DNA of 64,000 nt from Cheilinus undulatus (GCF_018320785.1 NC_054869.1:32466289-32530288); one strand, 5' to 3'; positions 13,306 through 27,900 are shown, numbered from the stretch's first letter. Numbers and translations are program-made. The notes: generated by a model from the letters alone, not told the origin.

Positions 13306-13577
13306 CCTTTCTTTTTTATATATATATTTATTTTTGGGCTTTTTCATGCCTTTATTAGAGATAGGAGGACAGTGGATGGATTTGGAGGCGGGGAGAGACA
13401 TGCAGGGGATGGTGCCACAGGCTGGATTCGAACGCAGGCGGCCTGTGTTCGAATCCAGCCTGTGGCACCATCCCCTGCATGGTGCCACAGGCTGGATGGT
13501 GCCACAGGCTGGATTCGAACACAGGCCGCCTGCGTACATGATGCGTGCCCTAGCCACTCGACTACCGGCACGCCCCA
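13306..13577 (-). repeat. tRNA-derived SINE, internally rearranged
   Basis: Minus strand: a GTAGTCGAGTGGCTAGGGC A-box region, a TTCGAATCC B box, and a body ending in a T-rich tail on the plus strand (TTTTTTATATATATATTTAT). The B-box segment is present three times, once inverted, so the unit has been duplicated and flipped internally. Confidence 0.75.
13400..13480. repeat. Near-perfect 81-bp palindrome
   Basis: Arms 13400-13439 and 13441-13480 are inverted copies matching at 39 of 40 positions around the single base 13440. A further direct copy of the arm segment follows at 13478-13526. Confidence 0.9.
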
Positions 13578-16205
13578 TTAATCCCTTTCTTTTGAGACTG
13601 ATATCTCAAGGACACTTTCAGGGATTTTCTTCAAACTTTGCAAAAATGTCCACTCTGATTAAAGGGGAAACCGGTGGAGGTCAAAGGTCCCGAGATATCT
13701 ATGAATTACACTCAGGGGAGGAAAGTAACAAATTACATTAACACAAATAACTGTAATTAAGTCACTTTTTCTGGAAGGCCTACGTGTTCTTTCTGATTTT
13801 GAAATCAGTACTTTTCTTCTACTTAAGTAAAATTTAACCAGAGTAACCGCAACTTTACTTTAGTACAATACTCTTACTACACAGTAGTACACAGAGAATG
13901 ATTCCATATCCCAGCCCAAGACAGTTGATGATTACTGGGGTTCTTTTGCCCATGTTTCCAGTGGATTGTTGTCGTTGTTGATGTGAGATAAATTCACACC
14001 AAGTTATACGCTGAGTTAGAGTTCCTGATTGTGACTGTAGATGATTCTAAGGGATATTCTCCATCAGCATGATTTTCCTTGCTTTGAAGTTGACTCTCTT
14101 CTTTGTTATGCCCTAGGAAAGCCACCTTAGCACAGATTTTAAACAGTAAGCCTATGCAGCGCTACCTGATTGTAAAATATTTATTTCAAAAGTGTAGTTT
14201 ACCTCTATGTAGTGGTCAAATAAAGACACTTTCCAGGTGTGAAGAGTAATGCTTCATGAGTTTGATTAATACCAAACACCTCAAAGTCAGACAATAGGCA
14301 CATCCTTGGCAAACACTCTTTACTTTTATGGAGTTAAAAGGACAAATATTTGCTCATTCCTTTTGCTGCTGCAGCATTTGGAAAATGATCTCCAAAAGGG
14401 CGTATTATGGACGTAGCTCAGCTGATGTCAGCATTCATGGACCAATCAGAAATTAGATTCCAGTGAGCATATTTAAGAAATAAGATGCTAAGAGTTCCTC
14501 AGCTTCTATCGAGTCCCACTGTAAAAGTGAAGAAAATGTAATAGCCTAAGAGATGTTTTCTAATTATTGCACTGGGGAGTAATAAACTGCAAGCATTTCT
14601 GTTTCTTGGAATTACATCTCAAGAGGAGACAGGGTTGCAGCAGGACATTATTTATTGTTTCCAAATAACATTATAAGTCCCTGTGGACAATGGCATGCTG
14701 TAGCTCAGAATTGAAAGGCTTTTACTGCTGTTCATTTGTCTAATACTTAACCCAGGACCAGATTTACTGTATGTGTGGCTAAATGACCGCTAAGACATAA
14801 CACATTCTCCTCTGTGTTGTCTGGTTCCACTGCAGATAATGCTGCACTCTTCTCTGCAGGGCTACAAATGTTTTAACAGAGACATACCGTATGTATCATT
14901 GACTCAGATAATGTTCTGCAAAGATTTCAAAGTTTGGCAAAGGCCTAAATATGATTCAGGGAAGTTTTGAATTACTATGAAGTCTTGTAGTCGTGACCGC
15001 ACTGCCACATTGCTGTATAATTGGGTTTCCAAGGAAGTGTGTAAAGATTTTATTAATCTCACAGAAAACTGTTCAGGAGTAGGAAATGGTAATTTTGAGA
15101 GATTTAAGGCTCTGCTAAAAATAAGTAACCATGCTGCTGATATCACACAGTTCCCTTCATAGGTGAGTAATGGGCTATGCAAGGGTGTTCCCCCAACAAG
15201 ACCCATAAAAGCAGCATGCAACATGAGTAGTGGACTCTTTGTGTTGAGGCTTTAGGATAAAAGAGCTATTTTTGGTCAAACAAGTGTTGCCTTACTGGAA
15301 CTAACACACCCAGACATTTGAGGACAAACAGCTTGTTGTTGGCTGGTGTTTTTTATAATATATGGGCCGTCTACCTTAAGTCACCAGACTGAGAAATGTA
15401 CCTGATTTAACAATGTCCTGCCCTGACTACATTGAAGTGATTAAATAAAAAGTCTGGACATAAATTCAACATATGGCATACATTCCTGTTTGTTTCTGTG
15501 GCAAGCAGCCAGTCCTCTCTTTAAAAAGCAACATTGCCAAATATGCACACAGAAAGCCCTCTGGAAGAAGTTCAAACATGATATTAACCACCAACTTAGG
15601 ACTTGTTGTTGTTGTTCATTCAGAGAGAGTGAAAGAGGCTTTTATACAGAAAAAAATACTCAGAAGGCTTCCCCTTGTTGTGGTGAGTAAACTGTCTGAC
15701 AGGTTTAGGGCATTTAATGAATTCAGCATTGTGGTTTCTGTGAGTGCATTAGTGCCAAGTCAGCATTTATGCAAGTGGGTTAGAAATCGGTGCTCTGTAA
15801 TGAAAAGATACACTATGAGATTATTACAAAAGAACACTTAAAATAATTACATACAGGATGCTTTTCTCCCTCCATTCATTTTGTGTACTGTAACAGTTTC
15901 AATTCTCTGAAATTCTAAGTTATATAACTGCCTACAACTCAAAGAGATTGATTTATAGATTTTCTAAGGCACAAAGCATCTTATCACAGTCCCTTTACTT
16001 CCTGGAGCCTTTTCAGCAGCTTGCTATATCTAATAAAGAGAGCAATTACAAAAAAGGATGAAATAACACACAAATACATAAATAAATAAATTAATATATG
16101 TGTGTTTCCCCACACATAAATGATACTTGAGTGGGCCACCTTGGTAAATTTACATCCATCTAGGTATGTTTGCTGACCATTTTTCGTCTTTTTTTTTTTT
16201 TTTTA
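13578..16205. other. No gene recognised
   Basis: The ORF at 15473-15841 (122 aa) has no resemblance to a known protein and no conserved-looking motif. Nothing else stands out. Confidence 0.5.
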
Positions 16206-16769
16206 CAGTGCATTCAGAAAGTATTCAGAACTCCTTCACTTTTTTCATTTTTGTTATGGTACAGCCTGATGCTACAGTTGAAAATCTACACAGTAACGCA
16301 TAATGGCAAAGTAAAAACAGAATGTTTCTACACCTTGAATGGTGGTAAAATAAATTGACTGGACATGATTTTGAGAGGCACAACCTCAGTCCTCACAACT
16401 GACAATGCATATCAGAGCAAAAACCAAGCCATGAGGTCAAAGGAACTGCTCTGGGGAAGACTACAAAAAAAATCTGTTGCACTGAACGTTCCCAAGAGCA
16501 CGGTGGGCCCCATAATTCTCAAATGGTGGAAGTTTGGCACAACCAGAACTCTTCCAAGAGCTGGTCGTCCAGCCAAACTGAACGATTGAGGGAAGTTCCT
16601 GAAGGACAGCTATCACTTCATTCCTCCACTGATCTGGGCTTTATGGCAGACTGGTTAGATAGAAGCCTCTCCTCAATGCAAAACATATGAAAGCCCACTT
16701 GAACTTTACTAAAAAACTTCACATGAAAGCCAGAAATGAAGAGGGTCTGAATACTGTCTGAATGCACTG
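16206..16769 (+). mobile_element. Internally deleted Tc1-like element
   Basis: Terminal inverted repeats CAGTGCATTCAGAAAGTATT at the left and its near-complement at 16746-16769, each flanked by TA. The interior retains the helix-turn-helix part of a Tc1 transposase (NVPKSTVGPIILKWWKFGTT, then LPRAGRPAKL); the catalytic domain is missing. 564 bp, non-autonomous. Confidence 0.85.
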
Positions 16770-18440
16770 TATAATCACCATCCCTGCTCAGAAGAGGTGT
16801 CCATTTACACATAAACATATTATTCAAAGAATGACATTTCTTGTCAGAAATTCAGCTTCTTGCATTGTCAACCATTTATCCTACAGCTGTTTGCTGCTGA
16901 TATCATCCTGCACACCTGCACTCAAGGATGATGGTTGCTAAATGCTGTCTCATCATCAATAAGCCTTCATAAACGCAGCTCACCTGCTGTAATTATAGAA
17001 TGTTTAGTAAAGCTTTGCAAGAGGCAAGAGATGATACTGCTGATGAATACTTTAAAAGAGGTGAAACAGAAAAAATAAACCTTCAAAACAAAGCAGGTAG
17101 GATGACCCCCTCTGCCAGCCTACCACCCAGTTAAACCCTCACTCTGTGGGGAATAGTAAAACTTTTTTTTCTGCAAATGAAGAAATATCACTGAGATAAA
17201 AATATCTTGTAAAAGAATGGTAAATCTACCAGAAAATAAACTGAGACAAAATAATAATAATAATAATAAAAAATTAAATAAATAACAATATGCAAGAATG
17301 CATATTGATTTTGTTGTATGGTGACAGAATCATAAAATATCACAGCCAGCCAACAGGTTCAAAACTAGAAGTTGAGATCAAGTTTTAAAATTAATAAACT
17401 TTTGTAACTTTTCTGTTTAAATGAATATTGTGCTCTGGGTGCTAATTTCATGGTCTGTACTCTTGAAGTACACAATCTCTTTTTGCTTCTACCTTCATAT
17501 TGAGATTTATGGATGTTACTGTGAAACAGAGACATTTTTATGCACTTTGCACAAAGATTTTTCCCACTGTAGTGCAATGCACTCTGGGTAGTGATGTCAA
17601 ATAATAGTCATGTTATTGTTCTTCCTCCCACATCTTTCAAAATGTACTCTCTTTGACCTGTGTTAAAGAAACATCTTCTATACCAGGCGTATTCAATTAG
17701 AGGCCCGGGGGCCACATGCGGCCCAGAACCAACCCCCAAGTGGCCCAGCCTGTGGTCATGCCGGAGATGCAGAAGGCAACCTGTTTTGCAAGTTTTCATA
17801 AATTCACATAGTATTTCAGATTGACAGAAGTAGCACCAAAGTACCAGGTATAAAACATGTCCTTTTCAACTGTAGCTACAACTGTGTATATTTAGTTTTT
17901 ATGCAGTTTATACCGAGGTAAGATGTGACCAATTTTTTTTTTTTTTTTTACAGAATTTCATTTGATGTTTTCATTCTATTTAATTTATTTTTATTCAAGT
18001 GAAAAAAAAATTCTACTACCTCAGATTATGTTCAGATACAGCTCTGTCGTTGTGTTTTTATGCACGTGTTGATGAGCTTTTGTCATGTCGCCAAATTTAA
18101 AAGGGAGACTATGAATAATATTTTTCATCAAATTGAACTGTGTTGGTTCCAGATTCGACATTACCAGCCACTTACTAGGCACTGAACATGTCCAGCCCAG
18201 CTATGTTTCTTGATTTTAAAGTTTGTCCCAGTTGAATTTATAATTGAATTGCCCTGTTCTATACTGTAATTCTTATTTAACCTGTGGCCAGGTAAATGAT
18301 TTAGGAAGAACAATGTAATAGATATCACTCTTAAAATGTAAGATTTTATTAAGTCTCAATGTGCAGAGTTCCGTTTATTATGTAGGATTTTGACTGATGT
18401 AGCAGTCTGCACTTCTCCTTCTGTCCACGGGAGTCGCTGT
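16770..18440. other. Intergenic; hAT-like terminus inside
   Basis: About 17690-17790 reads TATTCAATTAGAGGCCCGGG and GGCCACATGCGGCCCAG, typical of one end of a teleost hAT-type element. An ATA/AAT-rich run lies at 17250-17290. No gene. Confidence 0.45.
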
Positions 18441-18454
18441 TTGGCGCTGAAGTA

Positions 18455-18467
18455 TAACCTTTGATCT
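18455..18467 (-). promoter_or_regulatory. DR1 (PPRE/HNF4-like) motif near the gpat3 first exon
   Basis: On the minus strand AGATCAAAGGTTA matches 11 of 13 positions of the DR1 consensus AGGTCAAAGGTCA. It sits about 80 bp before a probable first-exon donor at 18550. GPAT3 is known to rise with adipogenesis and PPAR-gamma activation, so the site is plausible, but one such match is weak evidence alone. Confidence 0.35.
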
Positions 18468-18479
18468 AGTAGTAAATGG

Positions 18480-18549
18480 GCGTGCTTGTTCAGTGAGCTC
18501 ACTACTTCGAGTTCTTCAGGAAGAAAGGACATGGACTCAAGAGTGACAG
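18480..18549 (+). other. Putative non-coding first exon of gpat3
   Basis: A donor ACAG|GTAAGA at 18549/18550 precedes the coding exon, whose acceptor is one of two CAG sites at 18882-18884 and 18890-18892. The start is not determined. Confidence 0.35.
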
Positions 18550-18945
18550 GTAAGATAGGCCGCTGTTATTTGAACCAAATGTTGATAATTATTGTGGAAA
18601 CAGACATAACGCAGTTGTGTTTGTAGTTCTGGGGACCTGGAATTGGAGAAGCCGGTGACTGTGGCTATTCAAGGATTTGTTTATATTGGCACGAGGACGT
18701 GATAGTGATCGTCAGTGTCTCTGTGCAGGCTGTCACTGTGTGTTTCTGTGACCTAAAGAGGCTCCTGTCTACATTAACAATTTCTTTGTGATCACTTTTA
18801 ACTTTATTTTTTATTGTTAAGAGTATGCATTACTTTAGTGATTGTTGGAAATAATATGACATGACTTTGCCCCCATATTTGCAGCATTGCAGTAGCCTAC
18901 ATCTGAGCCACAGGGCTGCTCTGGTACAACTCAGGGAATAAGGAG

Positions 18946-21900
18946 ATGGAGGTTTTCTGGGCTGGGGCCCTTTGGGTCCTGAAGATCTGGCTGTACCTCA
19001 TTGTCAGCCTCATCATGATCCCAGCCATGTTTGGATTCTCTTTGGGCATTTCTGAGACCTACATGACCATCCTGGTCAAAACCTTAGAGGTACAACTGAG
19101 AATATAAATGTTCCATTAAAAATGCACTGTATGCCTTCATTGAATCTTCACAGATACTCTGATTTTTTTTTTCTCCTCTTCCTCTACAGTGGGCCACACT
19201 AAAGATGCAGAAGGCAAAAACAGATGAACAAACTCTCAAAAGCTCACCTTCTAACAGTGAGTAGAAAATTTTTGTTTTAATTTGTGTTTAAGCTAAACAG
19301 AGAGGGGCATAATTCAGGCTCTAAATGAATACTTGTGTTGTTGGCAGTCCTCTAGTGAAAAGTTTTTCTCATATCCTTTATTGTGAAAGATGGTGTTGAA
19401 GTGAGATATATGTCAGGCTGCAAGACTTGATTGCAAAAGACACTGTATGACAAGTCTGAGCAAGCATGTTGCAATGATATAAACCACTTTTGTTGAGTTA
19501 TCTCTGTAGTTAAGGATCTGTTGTTCCTCCATCTAGATAAATTTATCTCTATACAAGAGCTCTCTGACCTTTGTGTCAGGTGTAAGAGGTTTTATTTTGG
19601 ACCATAGGGCTGACTTACTCTCCCTGGCACCATGACTCAGTTAACTTTGGAACATTTATGATAGGCAACAAGGTGAAATTGCTCTGAGTCTTGTGCCTAT
19701 CTGACAAGACAAAATTACTCAAGTCTTTATCAGGCACTAAGCTGCACAGGGTGTTCTCCCACTGCTTTAATACATAAAAATGTTACTTATGTCAGCAAAA
19801 CAAAACATCTGAAAAGTGCAAAGTGTGCTAGTGTAATATGAATTTATTTTTGGAGGGATGATGTGATTTGATCAAAATTAAATCAGATAGTAATGCACTT
19901 AAGGTTGGTAGATGATTGGATGTTTTCATTGCCATCTCAGAACAATGAAACAATGCAGTATGTACAGTTAGTTAAAACATGTTGAAGCTACTGTGAGGAC
20001 ATTTTAAGTAGTTATCAAAAAGACTAAACATTAATATTAATGGCTCTATGAGCTAGGAAAAAGAACAAAACATGAGTACAAAGGTAAAGTATTTCTATTT
20101 TGTTTATTTAACTGCCTGTAAATGCTGCTGCAGGGTAGGCATCAAATTAAATAACTGGCTGCCAAAACATTACAAAGATTCCCCATGAATGATAAATTTG
20201 TGTATTAAAAGACAACAGGATTAATTTTTTTATTTTTTATTTTTTATTTTTTTACTCAGATGATAAAAGTAGTCAGAGGTACTGCTTTGTCCACAGGGGC
20301 TGCCATTCTCAAAACATAAGCAGGTTCCTTACATTGGCTTTAATTGTTGTCGAAAAAACATGTAAAATGCAGTTAAACAACAAGAGAAGCAGCCAAAGTC
20401 CATTTGAATTTCATAGAGATAAAGTAAGATAAAGCAAGTAAAGCTCCTTAAAAGAATGATAAACAGGAAGTGAAAGTGTTTCACAAACAGTGCTGGAACA
20501 GTCATTGCTCTTGAAGTTTCTATTGATAGTTGAATTTAAGGTGGTGGACTTTGCCTCCTGGGTTATCACATAATGTGGAGTAACTTCTGAGATGTGTTAA
20601 GCGCAGAGTTCCCAGGCAGGGAAGCATTGATTGGCTAAGACTGCTCTCTGAACAGCTCAGCCCTTCTACTATTCTGTGTTTCAGGTCAGAAGGTAAAAGC
20701 TTAAATGTTGTTGGAGGGTTGTTAACGTTTTTTGCTGGCTGCTGCAATAACAGACAAAATGTAAAATAAAATAAATGTGCCGGAGCCTTTGTTCCACATT
20801 GCCATTTTTTTGTCCTGATAAATGACACATGTACATTCTTTGATGTTGCAGAGCTAATGCTCTCTTGTGTCCACAGTGATGTGTATTGATTTATTGTTAT
20901 AATTGATTTCATTGTTTTGTTCTTATGGAAAATAAAATGATCTAATTTTTTCTCAAGGAAACACATTCTTACTGTGGTTCATTTTTGTTTACTCAAACAG
21001 AACATCCTACAACACTATCAACATGGTCTTTGAAGATATGGCATGGCTGGCTTATTTTTGGATTCTGTGTGATGATAATGATTCATATCAGAAGATTGTG
21101 TGTGTCTGTCTGTGTATATGTGTTTGTTAGTCCTCATCCAGAGAGAGGATGGCTCTATGGAGAAAGAATTGGAAGAACTTCGACGTAGTCGGCCTAAACC
21201 ATCAGTAGGCGGTGATTTTACACTCAGTGACTGTTTCTATTTCAGCCGGAAAGGAATTGAGAGCATTGTAGAGGATGAGGTACATTTTAGTCTAATCAGC
21301 AACAACACTTATTTTGCTTTAATTCTTTCTGTAAAGCTTTTATGTTCTGCTTGTCTGATTTTTAATTTAATTTTTTATAAATTCCAGGTGACCCAGCGGT
21401 TCACTTCAGAGGAGCTGGTATCCTGGAACCTCCTGACTCGTACCAACGACTTCCAGTTCATCAGTCTGAAACTGACACTGGTCTATGGCATAGGCATCTT
21501 TGTGAGATACTGCATCCTTGCCCCACTCAGGTATATCAGCGTTGAACTGAGTTAACTTATTAGAAGGTTAGACAGCAGCGATATACACTCACCGGACACT
21601 TTATTGGGTACACCTGTTCAATTGCTTGGTATCACAGATAGCTTATCAGCCAATCACATGGCAGCAACTCAGTGCATTTAGGCACGTAGACGTGGTCAAG
21701 ACAACATCTCGGCTTTGAACATGGAATGGTTGTTGGTGCCAGACAGGCTGGTCTGAGTATTTCAGAAACTGCTGATCTACCGGGATTTTCACCAAGCCAT
21801 CTCTTGGATTTACAGGGAATGGTCTGAAAAAGGGAAAATATCCAAGGTGTGTCAGTTGTGTGGACAAAAATGCCTTGTTGATGTCAGAAGTCTAAGGAGA

Positions 21901-24900
21901 ATGGGCAGACTGGTTCAGACAGCAGTAACTCAAATAACCACTCATTACAACCAAGGCAATACCATCTCTGAACGCATAACACTTCGAACCTTGAAGCAGA
22001 AGGGCTACAGCAGAAGAACACACCTGGTGCCAATCCTGTCAGCTAAGAACAGGAAACTGAGGCTATAATTCACACAGGCTCACCAACATTGGACAATAGA
22101 AGACTGAAAATGTTGCTTGGTCTGATAAGTCTCAATTTCAGCTGCAACATTCAGATGGTAGAGTCAGAATTTGGCATAAACAACATAAAAGCATGGATCA
22201 ATCCTGCCTTGTATCAATAGTTCATGCTGGTGGGGGTGTAATGGTGTGGGGGGATACTTTCTTGGCGTACTTTGGGCCCTGTAGTACCAAATGAGTATCA
22301 TTTGAACATCACAGCCTACCTGAGTATTGTTGCTGACCATGTCCATCCCTTTATGATCACAGTGTACCCATCTTCTGATGGCTACTTCCAGCAGGATGAC
22401 GCACCATGTCATAAAGCTCAAATCATCTCAGTCTGGTTCCTTGAACATGACAGTGAGTTGACTGTACTCCCATTGGCCTCCACAGTCACCAGATCTCAAT
22501 CCAATAGAGCACCTTTAGGATGTGGTGGAGTGGGAGATTCCAATCATGGATGTACAGCTGACAAATCTGCAGCGACTTTGTAGCGCTATCATGTCAATAT
22601 GGACCAAAATCTCGGAGGAATGTTTGGAATATTTTTTGAGACTATGCCAAATAAAATTAAGGCAGTTCTGAAGGTAAAAGGAGGTGCAACCCACTACTAT
22701 AAAGATGTACCCAATAAAGTGGCCAGTGAGTTTATATGCAACATTTCATTTTAGTAAGAAATATTGTGAAAGTCAAACAGCAGTGGTGTAAGGTCTGCTG
22801 TGCAGTGCCTCTAACCTGCATTACTTTCTTATTTGCAAAAGGTAATCAGAAAACACTCCACTTATCAGTTAAATCATTACGTCAGTAAACTTTTTCATTT
22901 TGACTTTAAAGCTTCAAAAGTAAGTTGAAAAAAATGTTCTGTTCAACACAATTTTTTTATTTAACCATGGAACAATTTGTTGTAAAGTAGTTGATAAAGC
23001 AGAGTAAGATGGTGACTATTGAATTTCAAGCCACTACAACAGGGGATGTGAATCAAGACAGGAATAATGCTAAAAACCCTTCTGTCACTTTAGGCTCAAG
23101 AATCCAAGTTGGCATGGTACAAACACCTAACTGCAGGCTTTAAACCATGAACCGGTTTATGGCAATATGATGACTTTGCCCTAGGGATGCACAGTTTTAT
23201 CAGCATATTCCTGCCAATATTCACTGCCGATAAATCGATGTACAGTGCTTAACAAATTAATTAGTCCACCACCCAAAGTAAGGTTTATGCCACAGCTGCC
23301 CTAAATTAACAGCATTGGTAATTACCAAATCATTTTTTCTTTCTGCAGTGGTTAATACACCAATATGTAGAAGCTCTTTAACTGAAATGATATTTTTAAA
23401 GCTGAAATACAATTATTATTGTTATCCATGAATTTTCAAATTTACTGATTAACAAAAAAAAGAAAAAATAGTAAAGCACATTATTATTTCTTGATTAATA
23501 TTAAGATTAAGATGATTAAGATGAATTCAGCTTGAAATTCCTTATTCCTGTTCAAAATGGTAAAATGTGGAGAGCTCACTGAAAATGAATGAGTCTACAT
23601 TAAGGCACTTCATGATGCTGGATGGTCTTTGAGACAAATATGACAGGTGGTCTAATAAATTTGTTAAGCAGTGTACATGTTGGTAGAATAAATCATGTAT
23701 TGGCAAAATGTACAAATGTACCATCAGGTATAGTTGGTTTCCTGTTTGCTACAGAAACAGACTTTTTAAAAATCTATATTGTCATTGGAAAATATTGTGA
23801 TAATTGAGTGGTACATTTTGCTGCAGCATGAGCTTTTTGTTAAATTACTACTTGCACATGCTCTGGATACAGTCCATTGAAAAATGCAAGGTGTGAGATG
23901 GGGAGAGGTTCAAGACTGCAAAGCCTGTGTTTATGGTGTTTTATGCACGGGAAATGCTCATGATCTTAGTTTCAAAGCACTTCTCACTGCAGTAGGGTTG
24001 TTTTAGATGTTCTTGTGTTTCAAATACAAAGGCCAGGTGTTGCCATTGAACAGGCAGGGTGGATCTGGCACCGTTTAGTTCCTGGAGCTATGGGTTGTTT
24101 TAGATAGCTCTTTGCGCTCAATATGTGCTTTTAGTCAAGGAAATATCTCCCAGAAAATATGAAAATAATGTGAAGAATTCTTGTTGCATTAGTAACAGCT
24201 CTAGACATGGAAATTGTACCATTAAAAGACTGAGTCAAATTAGTTACTTCTCTGCTGTTGTTTACATAGTTGATATCAGAGCCCCCAGTATGGTTGTGTT
24301 CCAAAAATCAAAGTTTTTTCAACTGAAAGTAATAACAACTGTAACAAGTAACACTGAGGGGGATTTTTGTGAGGATTTTGAGCGCTGAAAACACTGCACT
24401 ACTTTGTTTTGTATTGAAAATGGACACAGGTCCTTATTTTAAATGTTTAAAGCTTTATCACTGCTGTAACTCATGTAGTATCTGATTTTCCCTGATTTTT
24501 CATTCTTGTTCGTAAAATAAGAAGCACATGTGCTCCTCTTCCTCTAGGATAACTCTAGCTATCATTGGCCTCACCTGGTTGGTCATAGGGACATCTGCAG
24601 TTGGATTACTCCCAAACTGGAGGTGATTACAAATGGCAACAATCTAAATAGTAATTACATTGCATGTCTTACTTTTTCTCATGAAAGCATTACCCTCCTT
24701 ATGTGTGATTTTTTTGCTCATGTTTTTGTTTTTTAGGATTAAGTTCTGGCTCAGTGAGTGGGTCCATGTGATGTGCTACAGGATCTGTGCTCGAGGACTC
24801 TCTGCCGCTATCCGATATCACAACAGGTAAGGAGCCTGCACAATGTGTAAAAATTGAAAATACATAAGGAATGTCTTTAGTTGTTGACTTCGTGTGTTTC

Positions 24901-27900
24901 CCTCACAACATTAGGGAAAATAAACCCCAAAAAGGAGGAATCTGTGTTGCCAATCACACCACACCTATCGACATTGTGATTCTCTGCAATGATGGCTGTT
25001 ATGCTATGGTAAACAGGACACTTCTTTTTCTGAAACATCCCCATACCTGCTTAATATATCATGCATATTCATTAGGTACTTCTAAAATTATGAAAATGTG
25101 CCTATCAGGTGGGCCAGGTGCATGGAGGATTAATGGGAGTGGTCCAAAGAGCCATGGTGAGGTCCTGTCCTCATGTTTGGTTTGAGAGAGCAGAAATGAA
25201 AGATCGCCACCTAGTGACCAAAAGGTCAGCAAACTTCAGCACATCTATTAGGCTTGTTACTGCATGTCTTTCTAAAATGTTTTTACTTTCTGTGGCTGCT
25301 TTAGTACTAAGAGAGGCTTGCATTTTTCCCTTGCAGTGAAATCTTCTAAAATGTCCATATCTCTTATTATTCAAACATGACCAGATCTGTTAGAAAGCTA
25401 CTACTGAGCTATGAGTCATACAGTTTCCAGTATCTCCTCACATCTCTGGTCAGACACATGTTCCAGATGTTTGATGTATTGTCTCAGCTGTGAATAACAG
25501 TCTTCAAAGGTGCTCTGTGTAGATTTATATATACCAAGGAAATGATTTCCATGATGCCTTTGTGCTGCTTCCAGGTTGAGGGATCATGTAAGTGACAAGA
25601 CAAAGCTTCCCATATTGATATTTCCAGAGGGTAAGTGTGGCCATGTGGAGATATAGAGTTACTTTAGCCACATTTGTTCTCTGTCAGTCTCTTATATCAT
25701 CAAAGATAAGTCTCAGTGAGTGTTTTTGTTGGCCTCTGAGTGCTGACAAATGAGCAGCTTCTTTATGTGGGTTTGGACTGAGCTCACACAGCTCTGTCCT
25801 GCTTTCATCTCCTCATGTCTGGTTTCCATAGGAACCTGTGTCAACAACACATCTGTCATGATGTTTAAGAAGGGCAGTTTTGAAATTGGAGGGACAATAT
25901 ACCCAGTAGCCATTAAGGTAAGTAAATCTGGACTGTCATTAAAGCCCCATCCTTGTGCAGATACATTTGGTTTAAATCATCACTGAACGTCTGTTTTTTT
26001 CTCTTCAGTATGACCCAAAGTTTGGAGATGCTTTCTGGAACAGTTCAAAGTACAGTATGGTGAATTACCTGCTGAGGATGATGACCAGCTGGGCCCTCGT
26101 CTGTAATGTCTGGTACCTGCCAGCTATGCACCAGCAGGTGGGTATGTCACGAGCTAAGTCACGTGTACGGCCCAGAGGTGCCACCCTCACCCCTTTGCAA
26201 ATGTAAACACACTCACAGACACAGTACACTGAGTTTGTTTTTTATTTGAAAATGGCAGGAGGGTGAAGATGCTGTTCAGTTTGCCAACAGAGTGAAGTCT
26301 GCCATCGCTCACCAGGGAGGGCTGGTGGACCTGCAGTGGTAAGATTTTTTTTTCCTATATTATAACCTGTTAGTTCTGACCAAGTAAAATGACTGGAAAA
26401 GGGTATTCCATGAGTCCTGATACAAAATACAAAAGCAAAGAACTTTCTAACTATATACCATTTTCTCAGGGATGTGAATACTTTTATTAAATGTAACATA
26501 ATTTAGGGGCACCAGTGGTTAGGTTGCACCCCATGTGCAGTGACCAAAGTCCTCCGAGCAGGTTTCATGGGTTCAAGCCCAACCTGTGACTTCTTTCCTG
26601 CATGTCACTCCTCCCCTTGTCTGTCTACAATTTTCTGTTGTTTTTCTACTGTCTTGTTCCTCTCAAATAAAGGTAAAACACCCCAAAATAAGTTTTAGGC
26701 AGTGAGTCTCAAACTGGGGTCTGGTGAGCCACAGCTTAGGGGTCCATGAAGTAATTCAAAATAAATTATTAAAGTAATGCCATGTAATTAAAAATGAAAT
26801 AAATACGTATAGGGACCACAGCTCCATAAAACAACCATACTAAACCAATGACTCCCACATTATTCAGCTTTAGGCCGATAAAAACTCAGATATGATTGTG
26901 AGATATCATGTAAATCTATCACTCGTCATGCATTTAAAAAAAAAAAATCAAGAAAAAGCACAGAAGGCTTCTTATTTGGCTGCTCAAAGGATGACAAAAA
27001 GGAAGAAGCCATACTCAACTGGACAAGAGCTTGTATTTAGGTTGAAGAGTTTAAAATGCAGCATCTAGGAGTACAAATGGTATTAAACTATGTTTAATCA
27101 GCATGAGGGTTATGTGGGGGTCCTTCGAAAACTTTCTGCCCTGTAAGGGGTCCCTAGCCCCAAAAAATTTGAGAATCCACAGTTTAAGGGACCAATTATA
27201 GATGTAAAACAATGATACCAAACATTGACATATTTATTTGAATGCTAATTGTGTTAAACTATGTATTTTTTATTGTGTAGAAATAAAAAAAGTAATGAGT
27301 GTGCAGAATAATGTTTGCTCAGCAACAGTCCAGTTCCAGAATTTGCAATGACAGGGGAGCCAAATAAGTTAAACAATTAAACTAATCTGCTGCAGAATAA
27401 CTGTTTAAAATCAAAGGCTTGTACAACTGTCATGTACAGGCGACATCACATTCAGAGTTATGCTTTAATCAGTAAAAAAACACTTTATCACGTTTTATTT
27501 TTTCAGAGTTTTTTATGTAATATTTTTTGCTATTATGAATCTAATGGATTTTCATGTTATTGGCATGGTATTGTTTTTTTGGCAGATATTAGCTTAAACT
27601 GTTTATATTTTAACAACAGATAAAACAATTGTCAGGTAATGTGCTGCCAATACAGTCCTCATAAAAATTCTTCTCCCCTTTGGATGTTTTAACATTTTAT
27701 TGTGTTCATAAATCAATCATAGGCAATGTAATTGGGCTTTTTGCCAACATTTTTTTACAAAAACAAACCTCTTTCATGCTAAAGTGAAAGCAGATTTCTA
27801 AAAAGGTCAGCCCAGAAGGCTTGTAAAAAGGTAGAAGGTAAAATGAATGCTGTATAATATGGATAAATCCTGTCAGGCAATCTTATCCATCTACAAGAGA

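Noticed and set aside
13288-13741. Overlapping ORFs of 75-135 codons on both strands
   Set aside because: They arise from the palindromic, GC-rich SINE and have no coding signature.
15473-15841. 122-codon plus-strand ORF
   Set aside because: No recognisable domain or composition suggesting a protein; single open stretch in AT-rich intergenic DNA.
20520-20966. 148-codon minus-strand ORF in gpat3 intron 2
   Set aside because: Not recognised, AT-rich, and antisense within an intron.
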